64,000 bases of DNA from Rhodovastum sp963714255 (GCA_963714255.1 CAVQNU010000029.1:3461-67460); one strand, 5' to 3'; positions 1 to 8,784 are shown, counted from the first letter of the stretch. Translations and numbers: made by a program. Notes: generated by a model not told the origin, from the sequence alone.

Positions 1-1
1 C

Positions 2-88
2 GATTTCGCCGCCCGCCCCGCCGCCCCCGAGGAGCGCGACTGGCGGGTGCTCGATCCGCGCCGCAACGAGTTGTTCGACGCGCCATGA
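2..88 (+). CDS. C-terminal end of an unidentified protein (partial)
   Basis: An open frame enters from the left edge and ends at TGA 86-88, whose first two bases are shared with the ATG of the next gene (ATGA overlap). Only 28 residues remain, ending in RNELFDAP. That is too little to name a family. The overlap suggests translational coupling with the synthetase-like gene downstream. Confidence 0.5.
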   Translation, partial: DFAARPAAPEERDWRVLDPRRNELFDAP

Positions 89-1419
89 CCGGCCCGCCGC
101 GTAACCTGCGGATGCGCATGGCGCTCTCCGCCGCCACCCCGCTGCACGTTGCCACCGCCCGCATCGCGCTGGCCAACTGGCTGCTGGCCCGCCACGCCGG
201 CGGCCATATCGCGCTGCGGCTGGACGACCCCCCGCCCGGCCGCGACCCGCCGGACCCGATCCGCCACGACCTGCGCTGGCTCGGCCTCGACTGGGACGCC
301 GAGGATCCCCGCCCCGGCCGCGACGCCGGGCACGCCGCCGCCGCCGCGCTGCAGGCCGCCGGCCGCCTCTACCCCTGCTTCGAATCCGAGGCCGAACTCG
401 CCGCCCGGCGCGACCGCCGCCTCCGCCGCGGCCAGCCCGCCGCCTACGACCGCGCCATGCTGAAGCTCACGCCGGCGCAACGCGAGGCCGCCGAGGCCGG
501 CGGCAAGCGCCCGCACTGGCGTTTCCGTCTCTCCGATGAAACAATAACCTGGGACGACCTGGCCCTCGGCCGCCGCTCCGAGCACCTGCCCTCGCTGTCC
601 GACCCGGTGCTGCTGCGCGCCGACGGCACGCCCACGCCCGCCTTCGCCGGCGCCGTGGACGACCTCGCCGAGGGCATCACCCATATCGTCCGCTCAGCCG
701 ACCTCACCGGCCTCACCGCGATCCAGCTCGACCTGCGCGCCGCCCTCGGTGGCGCCCCCTGCGCCTTCGCCCACCTGCCGGCGCTGGCCGATCCCGCCGG
801 CGACCGGCTGTCGCGCCGCACCGGCAATCTCTCCGTCCGCAGCCTGCGCCAGCACGGCGTGCAGCCCGAGGCGCTGGCCGCCTATCTGGCCGGGCTGGGT
901 GGCAACCCCGCCGGCCGCCCGATGGCACCGGCCGCGCTGGCGCCATCCTTCCGCCTCGCCGGCACCGACCCGGCGCCGCCGCGCTTCGACCTGCCGGCGC
1001 TGCTCGCGCTGAACCGCCAGGCCCTGGCGGCGCTGCCCTTCGCCGCCGTCGCCGACCGTCTGCCGCACGGCGCCACCGAGGCGTTCTGGAACGCCGTGCG
1101 CGGCAGCCTCGACCTGCTGACCGAGGCGCGCGGCTATTGGGAGGTGGTGGCCGGCACCATCGTCCCGCCGGTGGTCGAAGGCGAGGCCGCCTTCCTGCGC
1201 GAGGCCCTGGCGCAACTCCCCGCCGAACCCTGGGACGACGGTGTCTGGACCGAATGGACAGCGGCGCTGCGCCATCGCACCGGCCGCTCCGGCCGCAGCG
1301 TCACGCTGCCGCTGCGCCTCGCGCTGACCGGCGAGGAACAGGGGCCGGACCTCAAGGCACTGCTGCCGCTGATCGGCCGGCCGCGGGCGGCTCAGCGGCT
1401 GGCCGTTGCTGCCAGCTGA
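85..1419 (+). CDS. Divergent glutamyl-tRNA synthetase paralogue
   Basis: This 444-residue protein has the layout of class I glutamyl-tRNA synthetases: a Rossmann catalytic domain followed by a helical anticodon-binding region. The sequence around residues 17-33 matches the family start. The signature H-I-G-G is here H-V-A-T (residues 21-24), so the two glycines are lost. The KMSKS equivalent near residues 240-246 reads RLSRRTG, like the KLSKR of bacterial enzymes. Family knowledge: many alphaproteobacteria carry two GltX copies, one of which may charge a restricted tRNA set. The degenerate HIGH motif makes it uncertain that this copy is a normal synthetase. The start overlaps the upstream stop. 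Initiation at Met10 or Met12 is also possible, since authentic enzymes begin only a few residues before the HIGH motif. Confidence 0.8.
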   Translation: MTGPPRNLRMRMALSAATPLHVATARIALANWLLARHAGGHIALRLDDPPPGRDPPDPIRHDLRWLGLDWDAEDPRPGRDAGHAAAAALQAAGRLYPCFESEAELAARRDRRLRRGQPAAYDRAMLKLTPAQREAAEAGGKRPHWRFRLSDETITWDDLALGRRSEHLPSLSDPVLLRADGTPTPAFAGAVDDLAEGITHIVRSADLTGLTAIQLDLRAALGGAPCAFAHLPALADPAGDRLSRRTGNLSVRSLRQHGVQPEALAAYLAGLGGNPAGRPMAPAALAPSFRLAGTDPAPPRFDLPALLALNRQALAALPFAAVADRLPHGATEAFWNAVRGSLDLLTEARGYWEVVAGTIVPPVVEGEAAFLREALAQLPAEPWDDGVWTEWTAALRHRTGRSGRSVTLPLRLALTGEEQGPDLKALLPLIGRPRAAQRLAVAAS

Positions 1420-1423
1420 TGGG

Positions 1424-1560
1424 CCTGCCGGGGCGCTGCCCCGGGCCCCGCCAGGAGGCTCCGCCTCCTGGACCTCCGCCAAGGGCGAAGCCCTTGGAAC
1501 CCCTTAAAAAATGGGTTCCAAGGGGCAACGCCCCTGGTGGAGCGCGAGGCGATGCCTCGC
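1424..1560. repeat. GC-rich multi-hairpin intergenic repeat
   Basis: The gap between the convergent synthetase and J-protein genes is a chain of perfect inverted repeats. The stems are at 1451-1471 (CCAGGAGGC arms), 1479-1497 (CCAAGGGC arms), 1496-1519 (GGAACCC arms around an A-rich loop), 1521-1535 (AGGGGC arms) and 1544-1560 (GCGAGGC arms). It probably serves as a bidirectional terminator. Hairpin chains of this type are, from general knowledge, common repeats in Acetobacteraceae genomes. I see no other full copy in this window. Confidence 0.7.
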
Positions 1561-1568
1561 ATCACCGA

Positions 1569-2474
1569 TCAGCAGGCACGCCGCCACCCCGCCCGAAGCC
1601 ACCGCACGCCCCGGATCGCCAGCACCGTGACGCGCCAGACCACGAACAGATACACTAGGCTCACCCAGGCGAACACCGCGGCCTGGAACGGGCTATGCGC
1701 CACGCCGAACACCGGTGCGATCGCAACGACCGCCAGCGCGACCACCAGATAAACCCGCCAGCGCCGCGTCCAGCGCCGGCACCAGCGCAGCCGCTCCGGG
1801 TCGAACACCGTGTCCACGTGCGGCGCCTGCTCGAGCTGGTTGAGCCAGCGCAGCATTTTGCGCCGCTCGGCCTCCGTCATGATGGGCAGGGCGGCGAAGT
1901 CGTGCCATTCCGGCTTGCCCCGCAGCAGCAGGCGGGCGGCCGTGCTTTTGTCGCGCAGCGCGGTCAGGTCGGCGTGCCAGGCTTCCAGCATCATCCGCTG
2001 GTCGATCTGGCGGAACGCCTCCGGACGGTGCGGGCGCAGCGGATGCGTGGCCCGGTCCCAGTCGAACCGGCGCACCAGCTCGCGCAGGGTCGCGCGCGGC
2101 AGTTCGGGCGCCAGCGCCAGCAGGCCCCGCTCGATCGCCGACAGCTCGTCGAAGCTCAGCGCATCGGCGCCCGCGCCGGCCAGCCGCGCGGCCGCCGCCG
2201 GCGCGTCCCCGGCGGCGATCAGCGCGCCGATCTCGATGCCCAGGGCGCTGGGTTCCACCCGCGCCGCCCGGCCGGGCATGGGCATGGGCGGCGGTGCCGG
2301 TGCGCCCGATCGCAATGCGTGTTCATAGGCCCGGCGCAGCGCCTGGAACGCCGCCGTATCGGCCCGCGGGTCCAGCCGCTTCAGCCGGGCGGCATAGGCG
2401 GCGCGAATCGCCTCGCGGTCGCGCGTCGGCGCGATCCCCAGCTCGCTCCACGGAAACCGCTCCAATTCGCTCAT
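1569..2474 (-). CDS. J-domain membrane co-chaperone (DjlB/DjlC-like)
   Basis: The 301-residue protein starts with MSELERFPW and a J-domain-like segment (residues about 3-60). The usual HPD tripeptide appears as LDP, followed by the typical AAFQALRRAYEHAL helix. Two hydrophobic segments lie near the C terminus, so it is probably anchored in the inner membrane with the J domain in the cytoplasm. It lies just downstream of the HscC-type Hsp70, the arrangement known for E. coli hscC partners (DjlB/DjlC). I infer that it stimulates that Hsp70. The altered HPD would normally weaken ATPase stimulation, so the activity is uncertain. The start at 2474 was chosen because residues before it do not look conserved. 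Confidence 0.7.
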   Translation of the reverse strand: MSELERFPWSELGIAPTRDREAIRAAYAARLKRLDPRADTAAFQALRRAYEHALRSGAPAPPPMPMPGRAARVEPSALGIEIGALIAAGDAPAAAARLAGAGADALSFDELSAIERGLLALAPELPRATLRELVRRFDWDRATHPLRPHRPEAFRQIDQRMMLEAWHADLTALRDKSTAARLLLRGKPEWHDFAALPIMTEAERRKMLRWLNQLEQAPHVDTVFDPERLRWCRRWTRRWRVYLVVALAVVAIAPVFGVAHSPFQAAVFAWVSLVYLFVVWRVTVLAIRGVRWLRAGWRRAC

Positions 2475-2598
2475 ACCGGCGCGCCTGTCGATCGACTTGT
2501 CGGCGACGGCAGGCGCGCCGGTATTCGCCTTTGTTTTGCGCACGGCCGCCCTACCATCCCCGCACGCCGATCCCGATGCGCAAAGAGGCGCATCGGGA

Positions 2599-4314
2599 TC
2601 AAAGGAAAGGACTTTGCGGCTCGACCTGATCCAGCCGCTGCAGCAGCAGCGCCCGCCCCGCCGCGATCTGGTGTGGATCGCCCAAGTCGAGCGCCCCCAG
2701 GAACTGCCCGATCCACTCCCCCACCGCGGCGCGCTGCGACCCCAGCAGTTCCTCGAACAAACGCTCGGCGCGCGCCAGCGCGGCCACGTTCTCGGCCTGC
2801 TCGCGCGGGCTGATCTTCAAATGCGCCAGCGCTGCCAGCCGTTCGCTGATCTCCGCCGGCGAAAGCCGCCCGGGGTTGCCCTCGATGACCAGATGGTGGT
2901 GCGCCCCGGTGCTGGCCACGGTGGCATCCACTTCCAGCAGGCCGCTGGTGTCGTAGGTGAAGCGTACCTCCACCGCCTGCTGTCCCGCCGGCCCCGCCGG
3001 CACCCGCACGTCGAGCTTGCCCAGCAGGATGTTGTCGGCGGCGCGCCGCGATTCCCCCTGGAACACGCGCAGCCCGATCGAGCCCTGCCGGTCCTCCAGC
3101 GTGCGCAGCGTGGTGGCGCGGCTGGTTGGGATCACCGTGTTGCGCTCGATCACCGGCAGGAACAGATTATGCACCACATGGCCGCCGCTCTGCCGGCTGG
3201 CCACCTCCACGCCGAGCGTGAACGGCGCCACATCGGTCAGCACGCGCTCGCTCAGCGCGGCGTCGCGCATCGCCAGCCCCGCCTGCACCGCCGCCCCCAT
3301 CGCCAACACCCGGTCGGGGTCGAGGTGCTGCGTCGGCATGCGGCGGAACAGCAGCGAGATCATCCGCCGCAGCGCCGGCATGCGCGTGGCGCCGCCGGCC
3401 AGCACCACCGCCGCCAGCTCGCCGGGATGGATGCGCGCATCCCGCAGCGCCCGTTCGATCGGCTGGCGGATGCGCTGGTACAGCGGGTCGCACAGCGCGT
3501 TGAACTGCTCGCGGCTGATCGTCCAGGTCAATGTGCGGCCCCGCCAGGGCAGCGTCAGCGTCGCGTTCTCGGCCTGGGAAAGCTGCAGCTTGAGCTGCTC
3601 GATCTGCCGCCGCAGCAGCCCGTGGATCGGCGGCTCCTCGGCCGGCGGCGGCAGGCCGGCGGGCTGGCCCACCTCGCGCATGAAGGCGCCGAGCAGGGCG
3701 GCGTCGAAATCCTCCCCGCCGAGGAAATTATCGCCCGCGGTCGCGCGCACCTCCATCACGCCCTGGAACATTTCCAGCACGGACACGTCGAACGTGCCGC
3801 CGCCGAGATCAACCACCAGAATACGGGCCTCTCCGGTCTCCTGCAGCCCATAGGCCAGGGCCGCGGCGGTCGGCTCGTTCAGCAGCCGCTCGCAGCGCAG
3901 CCCGGCCAGCTCCGCCGCGGCCTGCGTCGCCTTGCGCTGCGCATCGGCGAAATAGGCCGGCACGGTGATCACCGCCTCGCGCACCGTCTCGCCCAGCCAG
4001 GCCTCGGCATCGGCCTTCAGCGCCCGCAGCACCAGCGCCGAGAGTTCCTCCGGGCGGAACTCCCGATCGCCCAGCGTCAGCGTCCGCTGCGTGCCCATCA
4101 GGCGCTTGAAGGCGGCGGCCGAGCGTCTGGGATGGCTGACCAGCCGGTCGCGCGCGGCCCGCCCGACCACGATCTCGCCCTGCTCCAGCACGCTGACCGC
4201 CGAGGGCGTCAGCACCTCGCCGAGCGCATTCGGGATCAGCCGCGATTCGCCGTTCCGCCACACGCCGATCAGGCTGTTGGTGGTCCCAAGATCGATGCCG
4301 ACGATCATGCGCAT
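2599..4314 (-). CDS. hscC: HscC-type Hsp70 chaperone
   Basis: This is a 571-residue Hsp70 with the ATPase signatures GIDLGTTNS near the N terminus, VVDLGGGTFDVSVLE in the middle and VVLAGGATRMP later. A short substrate-binding domain without the long DnaK lid follows. The length and the VWRNGESRLIPNALGE stretch fit the HscC subfamily rather than DnaK (about 640 residues). It acts in the cytoplasm as a specialised ATP-dependent chaperone. It is transcribed with the downstream J-domain protein, separated by 124 bases. A tail-to-head AT-rich repeat element lies upstream, beyond its 5' end. Confidence 0.88.
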   Translation of the reverse strand: MRMIVGIDLGTTNSLIGVWRNGESRLIPNALGEVLTPSAVSVLEQGEIVVGRAARDRLVSHPRRSAAAFKRLMGTQRTLTLGDREFRPEELSALVLRALKADAEAWLGETVREAVITVPAYFADAQRKATQAAAELAGLRCERLLNEPTAAALAYGLQETGEARILVVDLGGGTFDVSVLEMFQGVMEVRATAGDNFLGGEDFDAALLGAFMREVGQPAGLPPPAEEPPIHGLLRRQIEQLKLQLSQAENATLTLPWRGRTLTWTISREQFNALCDPLYQRIRQPIERALRDARIHPGELAAVVLAGGATRMPALRRMISLLFRRMPTQHLDPDRVLAMGAAVQAGLAMRDAALSERVLTDVAPFTLGVEVASRQSGGHVVHNLFLPVIERNTVIPTSRATTLRTLEDRQGSIGLRVFQGESRRAADNILLGKLDVRVPAGPAGQQAVEVRFTYDTSGLLEVDATVASTGAHHHLVIEGNPGRLSPAEISERLAALAHLKISPREQAENVAALARAERLFEELLGSQRAAVGEWIGQFLGALDLGDPHQIAAGRALLLQRLDQVEPQSPFL

Positions 4315-4399
4315 CCCACGATTGCTCCGCGCGCCATCGTGTATCGCCGCGCCCGCCCTTGTCCACCGCCGGCCGGCCGGTCCGGTAAGGGACCAAAGG

Positions 4400-4481
4400 A
4401 ATAAAAGTTTTTTGGTTCTTTTTTCAAGAAAGAACCAGCGCTTCTTTTTGAAAAAAGAAGCAAAAACTTTTTATCCGTTTT
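4400..4481. repeat. AT-rich double-hairpin element, copy a
   Basis: This 82-bp element consists of an outer inverted repeat (AAAAGTTTTT against AAAAACTTTT) enclosing two perfect hairpins. The first is 4414-4436 with GGTTCTTT arms and the second is 4440-4461 with GCTTCTTTTT arms. Both strands carry U-rich tails, so it can end transcription both ways. It lies between hscC and the sulfotransferase gene, and the last codons and stop of the latter fall inside it. Related copies are at 5644, 6799, 14851, 20116, 27144 and 35970. Confidence 0.85.
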
Positions 4482-5325
4482 CTTGGCTCGCCGGCAGGCT
4501 GCGGACGCTGAATGGGGTCGGCTTGCAGCCTCGCCCAAACCCGGACGTGGCGAAGGCTTCGTACAGCGCCAGGTCTCCGAAATTCTTCTCCAGGATCAGC
4601 TTGGTTTCGGCGCGGCCGGGCTGCGTCGGCCGGATCGGCCGGCGCGCCGGGCCCTGTGGCGACGCCGCGTATGAACCGTTCAGCCTCGGCATCGGCACCG
4701 GAATGTCGAGGTCGAGCAGCTCCGCCAGCGCCTGCAGCGAGGCGTCGAACCGCTCGGTCACGCCAATCCAGTCGAAACTTGCCAGCCGCCGCGAGGCCAG
4801 CGCGATCATCGCCCCCCCGTCCGCCGCCAGCGCGTCGTAGCGACGGCCCAGCAACTGCCGGGTCAACCCGTTCTCCACATGCGAGCGCACGAACGGCGTG
4901 GGCGAGCGGATGAAGTCGGCGAAGCCGACCGAGGCCGCGAACCGCGGTCCGTTGTCCGGCACGCTGCGGCTGATGGCGGCGATGTGCTCGTCGCCGAACC
5001 CGCGCCAGTAATCGTACAGCGACACCATGCGCGCCACCGGATGGCGCAGCACGGTCAGCCGGAACGCCGGCGCAACCGCTTCCAGGAAGTCAAAGTCGAA
5101 ATGACCTGAGTACAGATCGTATCCCCCGATCCGCTCCGCCCGGTGCGTCCACACCCCGAACGCCGGGCTCGGGGCGATCGTCAGCCCGGGCAGGCCGGTG
5201 GTGAGCACCCAGACCACCGAGTTCCCCGCCGTCTTCGGCACATGCATGAACCCGACCTGCGATCGCGACGGCGCGGCATAAGGCGGGCAGGGCGCGATCG
5301 GCGGGGCAGGGCGGACAACGCTCAT
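4471..5325 (-). CDS. Sulfotransferase-family protein
   Basis: The 284-residue protein carries the two PAPS-binding signatures of sulfotransferases. The 5'-phosphosulfate loop region is MHVPKTAGNSVV, and the 3'-phosphate motif is RHPVARMVSLYDYW. The acceptor is unknown; relatives modify exopolysaccharide or lipid-linked glycans. The start at 5325 (MSVVRP) was chosen because upstream codons are arginine- and proline-rich without family similarity, although no strong ribosome-binding site is visible. The last three residues (ENG) and the stop codon are encoded by the AT-rich repeat element, so the repeat may have replaced the native C terminus. It is divergent from the tRNA-Gly gene. Confidence 0.75.
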   Translation of the reverse strand: MSVVRPAPPIAPCPPYAAPSRSQVGFMHVPKTAGNSVVWVLTTGLPGLTIAPSPAFGVWTHRAERIGGYDLYSGHFDFDFLEAVAPAFRLTVLRHPVARMVSLYDYWRGFGDEHIAAISRSVPDNGPRFAASVGFADFIRSPTPFVRSHVENGLTRQLLGRRYDALAADGGAMIALASRRLASFDWIGVTERFDASLQALAELLDLDIPVPMPRLNGSYAASPQGPARRPIRPTQPGRAETKLILEKNFGDLALYEAFATSGFGRGCKPTPFSVRSLPASQENG

Positions 5326-5494
5326 GGCGAACCTTTGCGCGGGCGACCGCCGGGAGAGCGCAAGCGCCGTGCCATGCGCCGGGTGCCGGAATTCCGCGCT
5401 CCGCGGGGCCGCGCGCTGCATCAATTGTCCCGTTTCCGGACGCGCCTGTCGGCTTGGCAGACGCCGCCGCGCGGGCGGGCCGACCGCCGGGGGC

Positions 5495-5524
5495 TTGACG
5501 TTCCGCCGGCCGCCTCTGTGCTAT
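5495..5524 (+). promoter_or_regulatory. Promoter of tRNA-Gly
   Basis: TTGACG at 5495-5500 and TGCTAT at 5519-5524, spaced by 18 bases, form a sigma-70-like promoter. It would start transcription a few bases before the tRNA at 5536. Confidence 0.6.
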
Positions 5525-5535
5525 GGCAGCGCCAA

Positions 5536-5609
5536 GCGGGTGTAGCTCAATGGTAGAGCCCCAGCCTTCCAAGCTGGTTGTGCGGGTTCGATTCCCGTCA
5601 CCCGCTCCA
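5536..5609 (+). tRNA. tRNA-Gly (anticodon UCC)
   Basis: The cloverleaf is complete. The acceptor arms are GCGGGTG and CACCCGC, the anticodon stem is CCAGC/GCTGG around loop CTTCCAA (anticodon TCC), and the T-loop is GGTTCGATTCC. The discriminator base is T, and CCA is encoded at 5607-5609. It decodes GGA and probably GGG glycine codons. An AT-rich double-hairpin element 35 bases downstream can act as its terminator. Confidence 0.95.
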
Positions 5610-5643
5610 AGTGTCCCGCAAGCCCCCCCGCCAACCCAGGAAA

Positions 5644-5728
5644 ACGAATAAAAAGTTTTTGCTTCTTATTTCAAAAAGCAGCGCTTGTTCTTTTTTGAAA
5701 AAAAGAACCAAAAAACTTTTATCTGTTT
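5644..5728. repeat. AT-rich double-hairpin element, copy b
   Basis: Same element as copy a but in the opposite orientation: the GCTTC hairpin (slightly degenerate, 5661-5682) comes first and the GTTCTTTTTT hairpin (5687-5708) second. The outer stem is AACGAATAAAAAG against CTTTTATCTGTT. It lies between tRNA-Gly and the end of the cysteine synthase gene. Confidence 0.8.
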
Positions 5729-5750
5729 AGCCCCCCCATCAAATCGCCAG

Positions 5751-6753
5751 CTACAACCCGGCAAACAGCGGCGTACTCAAATAGCGTTCGGCAAAGCTCG
5801 GCGCGATCGAAACGATCAGCCGGCCCTTGTTCGCCGGCAGGCGCGCCAGCGCCAGCGCCGCATGCAGCGCCGCCCCCGAGGAAATCCCGATCGGCAGCCC
5901 CTCCACCCGGGCGCAGCGACGCGCCGCGGCGATCGCCTCGCGTTCGGAGACGCGCACCACCTCGTCCATCAGCCCCAGTTCCAGCACCGCCGGCTGAAAC
6001 CCCGGCCCGATGCCCTGCATGCCATGCGGCCCGGCCTCGTCGCCGGACAGCACCGCACTCTCGGTCGGCTCCACCAGTACCACGCGTAAGCCGGGCCGGC
6101 GCGGTTTCAGCGTGCGCGCGATGCCGGTCAGCGTGCCGCCAGTGCCGGCGCCGCCCACCACGATGTCCACCGCCCCCCCGGTATCGGTCCAGAATCTCCT
6201 CCGCCGTGGTGGCGGCGTGGATGTCGGGATTGGCCGGGTTGTCGAACTGGCGCGGCATCCACGCGCCCGGCGTCGCGGCGACGATGGCCTCCGCCCGGGC
6301 GATCGCACCGGCCATCCCCTGGCGCGACGAGGTTAGTTGCACCTCCGCGCCCATCAGCCGCATCATCTTGCGCCGCTCGACCGAGGCCCCCTCGGGCATG
6401 GTAACGACCAGCCGGTACCCCTTGGCGGCGGCGACGAAAGCGAGCGCGATCCCGGTATTGCCGGAGGTGGGCTCGACCAGCACTGACCGTCCCGGCGCGA
6501 TCAACCCCTCGGCCTCGGCGCGCTCGACCATGGCCAGGCCGATACGGTCCTTCACCGAGCCGAGCGGATTGAAGAATTCCAGCTTGAGCGCAACCTCGGC
6601 GGCCAGCCCATCCTCGGCGGCGATGCGCGGGATGGCGACCAGCGGCGTCGCACCGATGGTTTCCAGAATGCTCCGGAACACGCGCCCGCGCGCCGGCGCT
6701 GGTTTCGCAAGCGGCACCGGGGCCGCGACGGCACGCGAGGAGGGTCTTGCCAT
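5751..6753 (-). pseudogene. cysK: Cysteine synthase A, frameshifted
   Basis: This is a PLP-dependent O-acetylserine sulfhydrylase that makes cysteine from O-acetylserine and sulfide in the cytoplasm. The first part reads from MARPSS through LEFFNPLGSVKDRIG (the PLP lysine is in SVKD) and VEPTSGNTGIALAFVA to EEILDRY. The remainder, GAVDIVVGGAGTGGTLTG to the end, is in the next frame. The switch falls at a run of seven C (6173-6179, G7 on the coding strand). Removing one base gives one continuous enzyme of normal length. I suspect a base-calling error, but a true pseudogene cannot be excluded. Confidence 0.85.
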
Positions 6754-6798
6754 GCCGACGCCCTTAGCACGACACCGCCCGGTCCGGTAGCAGACCAA

Positions 6799-6882
6799 AC
6801 GAATAAAAGTTTTTTGTTCTTTTTTCAAAAAAGAACAAGCGCTTCTTTCTGGAAAAAGAAGCAAAAACTTTTCAACCGTTTT
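6799..6882. repeat. AT-rich double-hairpin element, copy c
   Basis: This copy has the same orientation as copy a. Hairpins at 6816-6836 (GTTCT arms) and 6841-6862 (GCTTCTTT arms) sit inside the AAAAGTTTTT/AAAAACTTTT outer stem. The flanks are also shared with copy a: CGGTCCGGTA before it and CTCGCCGGCAGGCT after it. This shows that the repeated unit extends beyond the AT-rich core. It lies just upstream of cysK. Confidence 0.85.
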
Positions 6883-7003
6883 CCTCGCCTCGCCGGCAGG
6901 CTTCGGAAGCCGGATGCGATCGTCGTGGCCCGCTGCAGATGCCGATGGACACACAACGGCGCGCCCGCCATAACGCCCGGCGCCCGACACCAGGAACGCC
7001 ACC

Positions 7004-7351
7004 ATGTTCGACGCAGATCACCTGTTCGTCCGGGCCTTCGGCTGGTTCCTCAAGCCGGCCCTGGTGGGGCTGCTGCTCGGGCTGCTGGTCTGGATCGCCG
7101 GGGCCGGCACCGCCGGGCTGCTGACCTACGCCGCGCTCGGCGCCACCACCGCCTACTTTCGTGCCGGCTTCGGCTGGCCGCCGAACAACCAGGACTGGGC
7201 ACCGCTGGCCGGCATCATCTGGCCCCTGGTAGCCGTGCGCGACATCCTTCCGCACCTGCTGGACACGCCGGACCCGCCGTCCGCGCCGGAGGAGGATGCC
7301 GCCTCCAACGCCGGCCTGCTGGAAGCCCCGCGTCCCCGCCAACTCGCCTGA
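7004..7351 (+). CDS. Small membrane protein, function unknown
   Basis: The 115-residue protein has about three hydrophobic segments in residues 15-85 (for example PALVGLLLGLLVWIAG) and a soluble acidic, proline-rich tail. An AGGAA sequence lies 9-13 bases before the ATG. I do not recognise a family. The next gene follows after 66 bases in the same direction and may be co-transcribed. Confidence 0.55.
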   Translation: MFDADHLFVRAFGWFLKPALVGLLLGLLVWIAGAGTAGLLTYAALGATTAYFRAGFGWPPNNQDWAPLAGIIWPLVAVRDILPHLLDTPDPPSAPEEDAASNAGLLEAPRPRQLA

Positions 7352-7417
7352 CCGCCGCGCCCGGCAAGTCTGCAACGTCTGGACCCGCGCGGTAATCCGG
7401 GCAAGAAAGCGCGGCCA

Positions 7418-8662
7418 ATGACGGAGCGTGTTCAGATGGACCTGCGGGCCGGTCGCCACGGCGCCCCCCGCCCGGCGGCGTCGCGTCGCGTCCTGTTCGG
7501 CGGCGCCGGCGCGGCGGCGCTGCTTTCCGGCTGCGCCGCCCCCGCGCGCGGCCCGGCCGTGCCCCTGGCCCAGACCCGCCAGGCCAGCGTGCTCGGCCTG
7601 CCGAACGAACGCTTCTTCCCGCTCTCCGGCGCCGATGCGATGCTGGCCGAATTCATGGCGGCAGCGCAACGCCAGCGCGCCGCTCGCGGGCTGGCGCCGG
7701 ATGCGCCGCTGCCCGCGCTCGACCTGCTGTCGGTCTCCGGCGGCGGCGAGAACGGCGCCTTCGGGGCCGGCCTGCTGTGCGGCTGGACCGAACATGGCGA
7801 TCGGCCGGTCTTCGCGGTGGTCACCGGCGTCAGCACCGGCGCGCTCACCGCCCCCTTCGCCTATCTGGGCCCGGCCTATGACGGCCAGTTGCGCGCCGTG
7901 TACACCGAGCTCACGCCCGACCACGTGCTGGCCAGCCGCGGCCTCGTCGCCGCCCTGTTCGACGACGCGCTCAACGACAATTCGCCGCTGTTCCGCACCA
8001 TCTCCCACTACCTCGACGCGACGATGCTGGCAGCCCTCGCCCGCGCCTACACCGAAGGCCGCCTGCTGCTGATCGGTACCGCCGACCTCGATGCCCAGCA
8101 GCCCGTCATCTGGAACATCGGCGCCATCGCCGCCAGCGGCGACCCGCGCGCCCTCGACACCATCCGCCGCGTCCTGCTGGCCTCCGCGGCGGTGCCGGGC
8201 GCCTTCCCGCCGACCATGTTCGACGTGACCGTGGACGGCCAGCCGCACCAGGAAATGCACGTGGACGGTGGCGCCTTCGCGCAGGCGTTCCTCTATCCGG
8301 CCGCCATGACCGCCGAGCGCCGCGGCCGCCTGCAGCGCGGCGAGGCGGTGATCCCGGTGACCGCCTGGGTCATCCGCAACGGCCGGCTCGATCCCGAATG
8401 GTCGGCGGTGCAGCGCCGGGTGCTCAGCATCGTCGGGCGCGCCATCTCCACCATGATCACGGCGAGCGGCTACAACGACGTGCTGCGGATGTATTTCAAC
8501 GCCCGGCACGACGACATCGACTTCCACCTGGCCTATATCGGCGCCGACTTCGACATGGAACTCCCCGAGCCGTTCGACCAGGGCTTCATGCGCGCGCTGT
8601 TCGACTACGGCTACCAGCGCGGGCGCCGCGGCTACGACTGGGCGAGCCGGCCGCCGGGCTGA
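7418..8662 (+). CDS. Patatin-like phospholipase, probable lipoprotein
   Basis: The 414-residue protein has a leader with arginines, a hydrophobic stretch and a lipobox-like LLSGC near residue 38, so it is probably exported and lipid-anchored. The patatin signatures follow in order: the oxyanion loop SGGGENGAFGAG, the nucleophile elbow GVSTG with its catalytic serine, and the DGG motif with the catalytic aspartate (VDGGAFAQ). Members hydrolyse acyl esters of phospholipids. The substrate here is not predictable. Confidence 0.82.
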   Translation: MTERVQMDLRAGRHGAPRPAASRRVLFGGAGAAALLSGCAAPARGPAVPLAQTRQASVLGLPNERFFPLSGADAMLAEFMAAAQRQRAARGLAPDAPLPALDLLSVSGGGENGAFGAGLLCGWTEHGDRPVFAVVTGVSTGALTAPFAYLGPAYDGQLRAVYTELTPDHVLASRGLVAALFDDALNDNSPLFRTISHYLDATMLAALARAYTEGRLLLIGTADLDAQQPVIWNIGAIAASGDPRALDTIRRVLLASAAVPGAFPPTMFDVTVDGQPHQEMHVDGGAFAQAFLYPAAMTAERRGRLQRGEAVIPVTAWVIRNGRLDPEWSAVQRRVLSIVGRAISTMITASGYNDVLRMYFNARHDDIDFHLAYIGADFDMELPEPFDQGFMRALFDYGYQRGRRGYDWASRPPG

Positions 8663-8735
8663 CCTTCCGCCGCCGCCACACGCGGTCGTGATGCCGGCGC
8701 GGGCTGGCGCGCCTGTACCGTCGCGTCTAAAATTC

Positions 8736-8784
8736 ATGCTGCGCCGCAACATGGCTGCAGCATGTTTGTAGCATGGCTGCAACA
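8736..8784. promoter_or_regulatory. TGC-rich repeated site, candidate PhaR-type operator
   Basis: The gap before the DUF3141 gene contains closely spaced TGC/GCA motifs with partial dyad symmetry: ATGCTGCGCCGCAACAT, then GGCTGCAGCATG, then TAGCATGGCTGCAACA. PhaR repressors of polyhydroxybutyrate genes are known to bind TGC-rich DNA. The neighbouring gene is PHA-synthase-like, so PhaR control is a reasonable guess only. Confidence 0.35.

Noticed and set aside
2497..4404. A 635-codon open frame on the plus strand
   Set aside because: It is antisense to hscC, with no recognisable domains.
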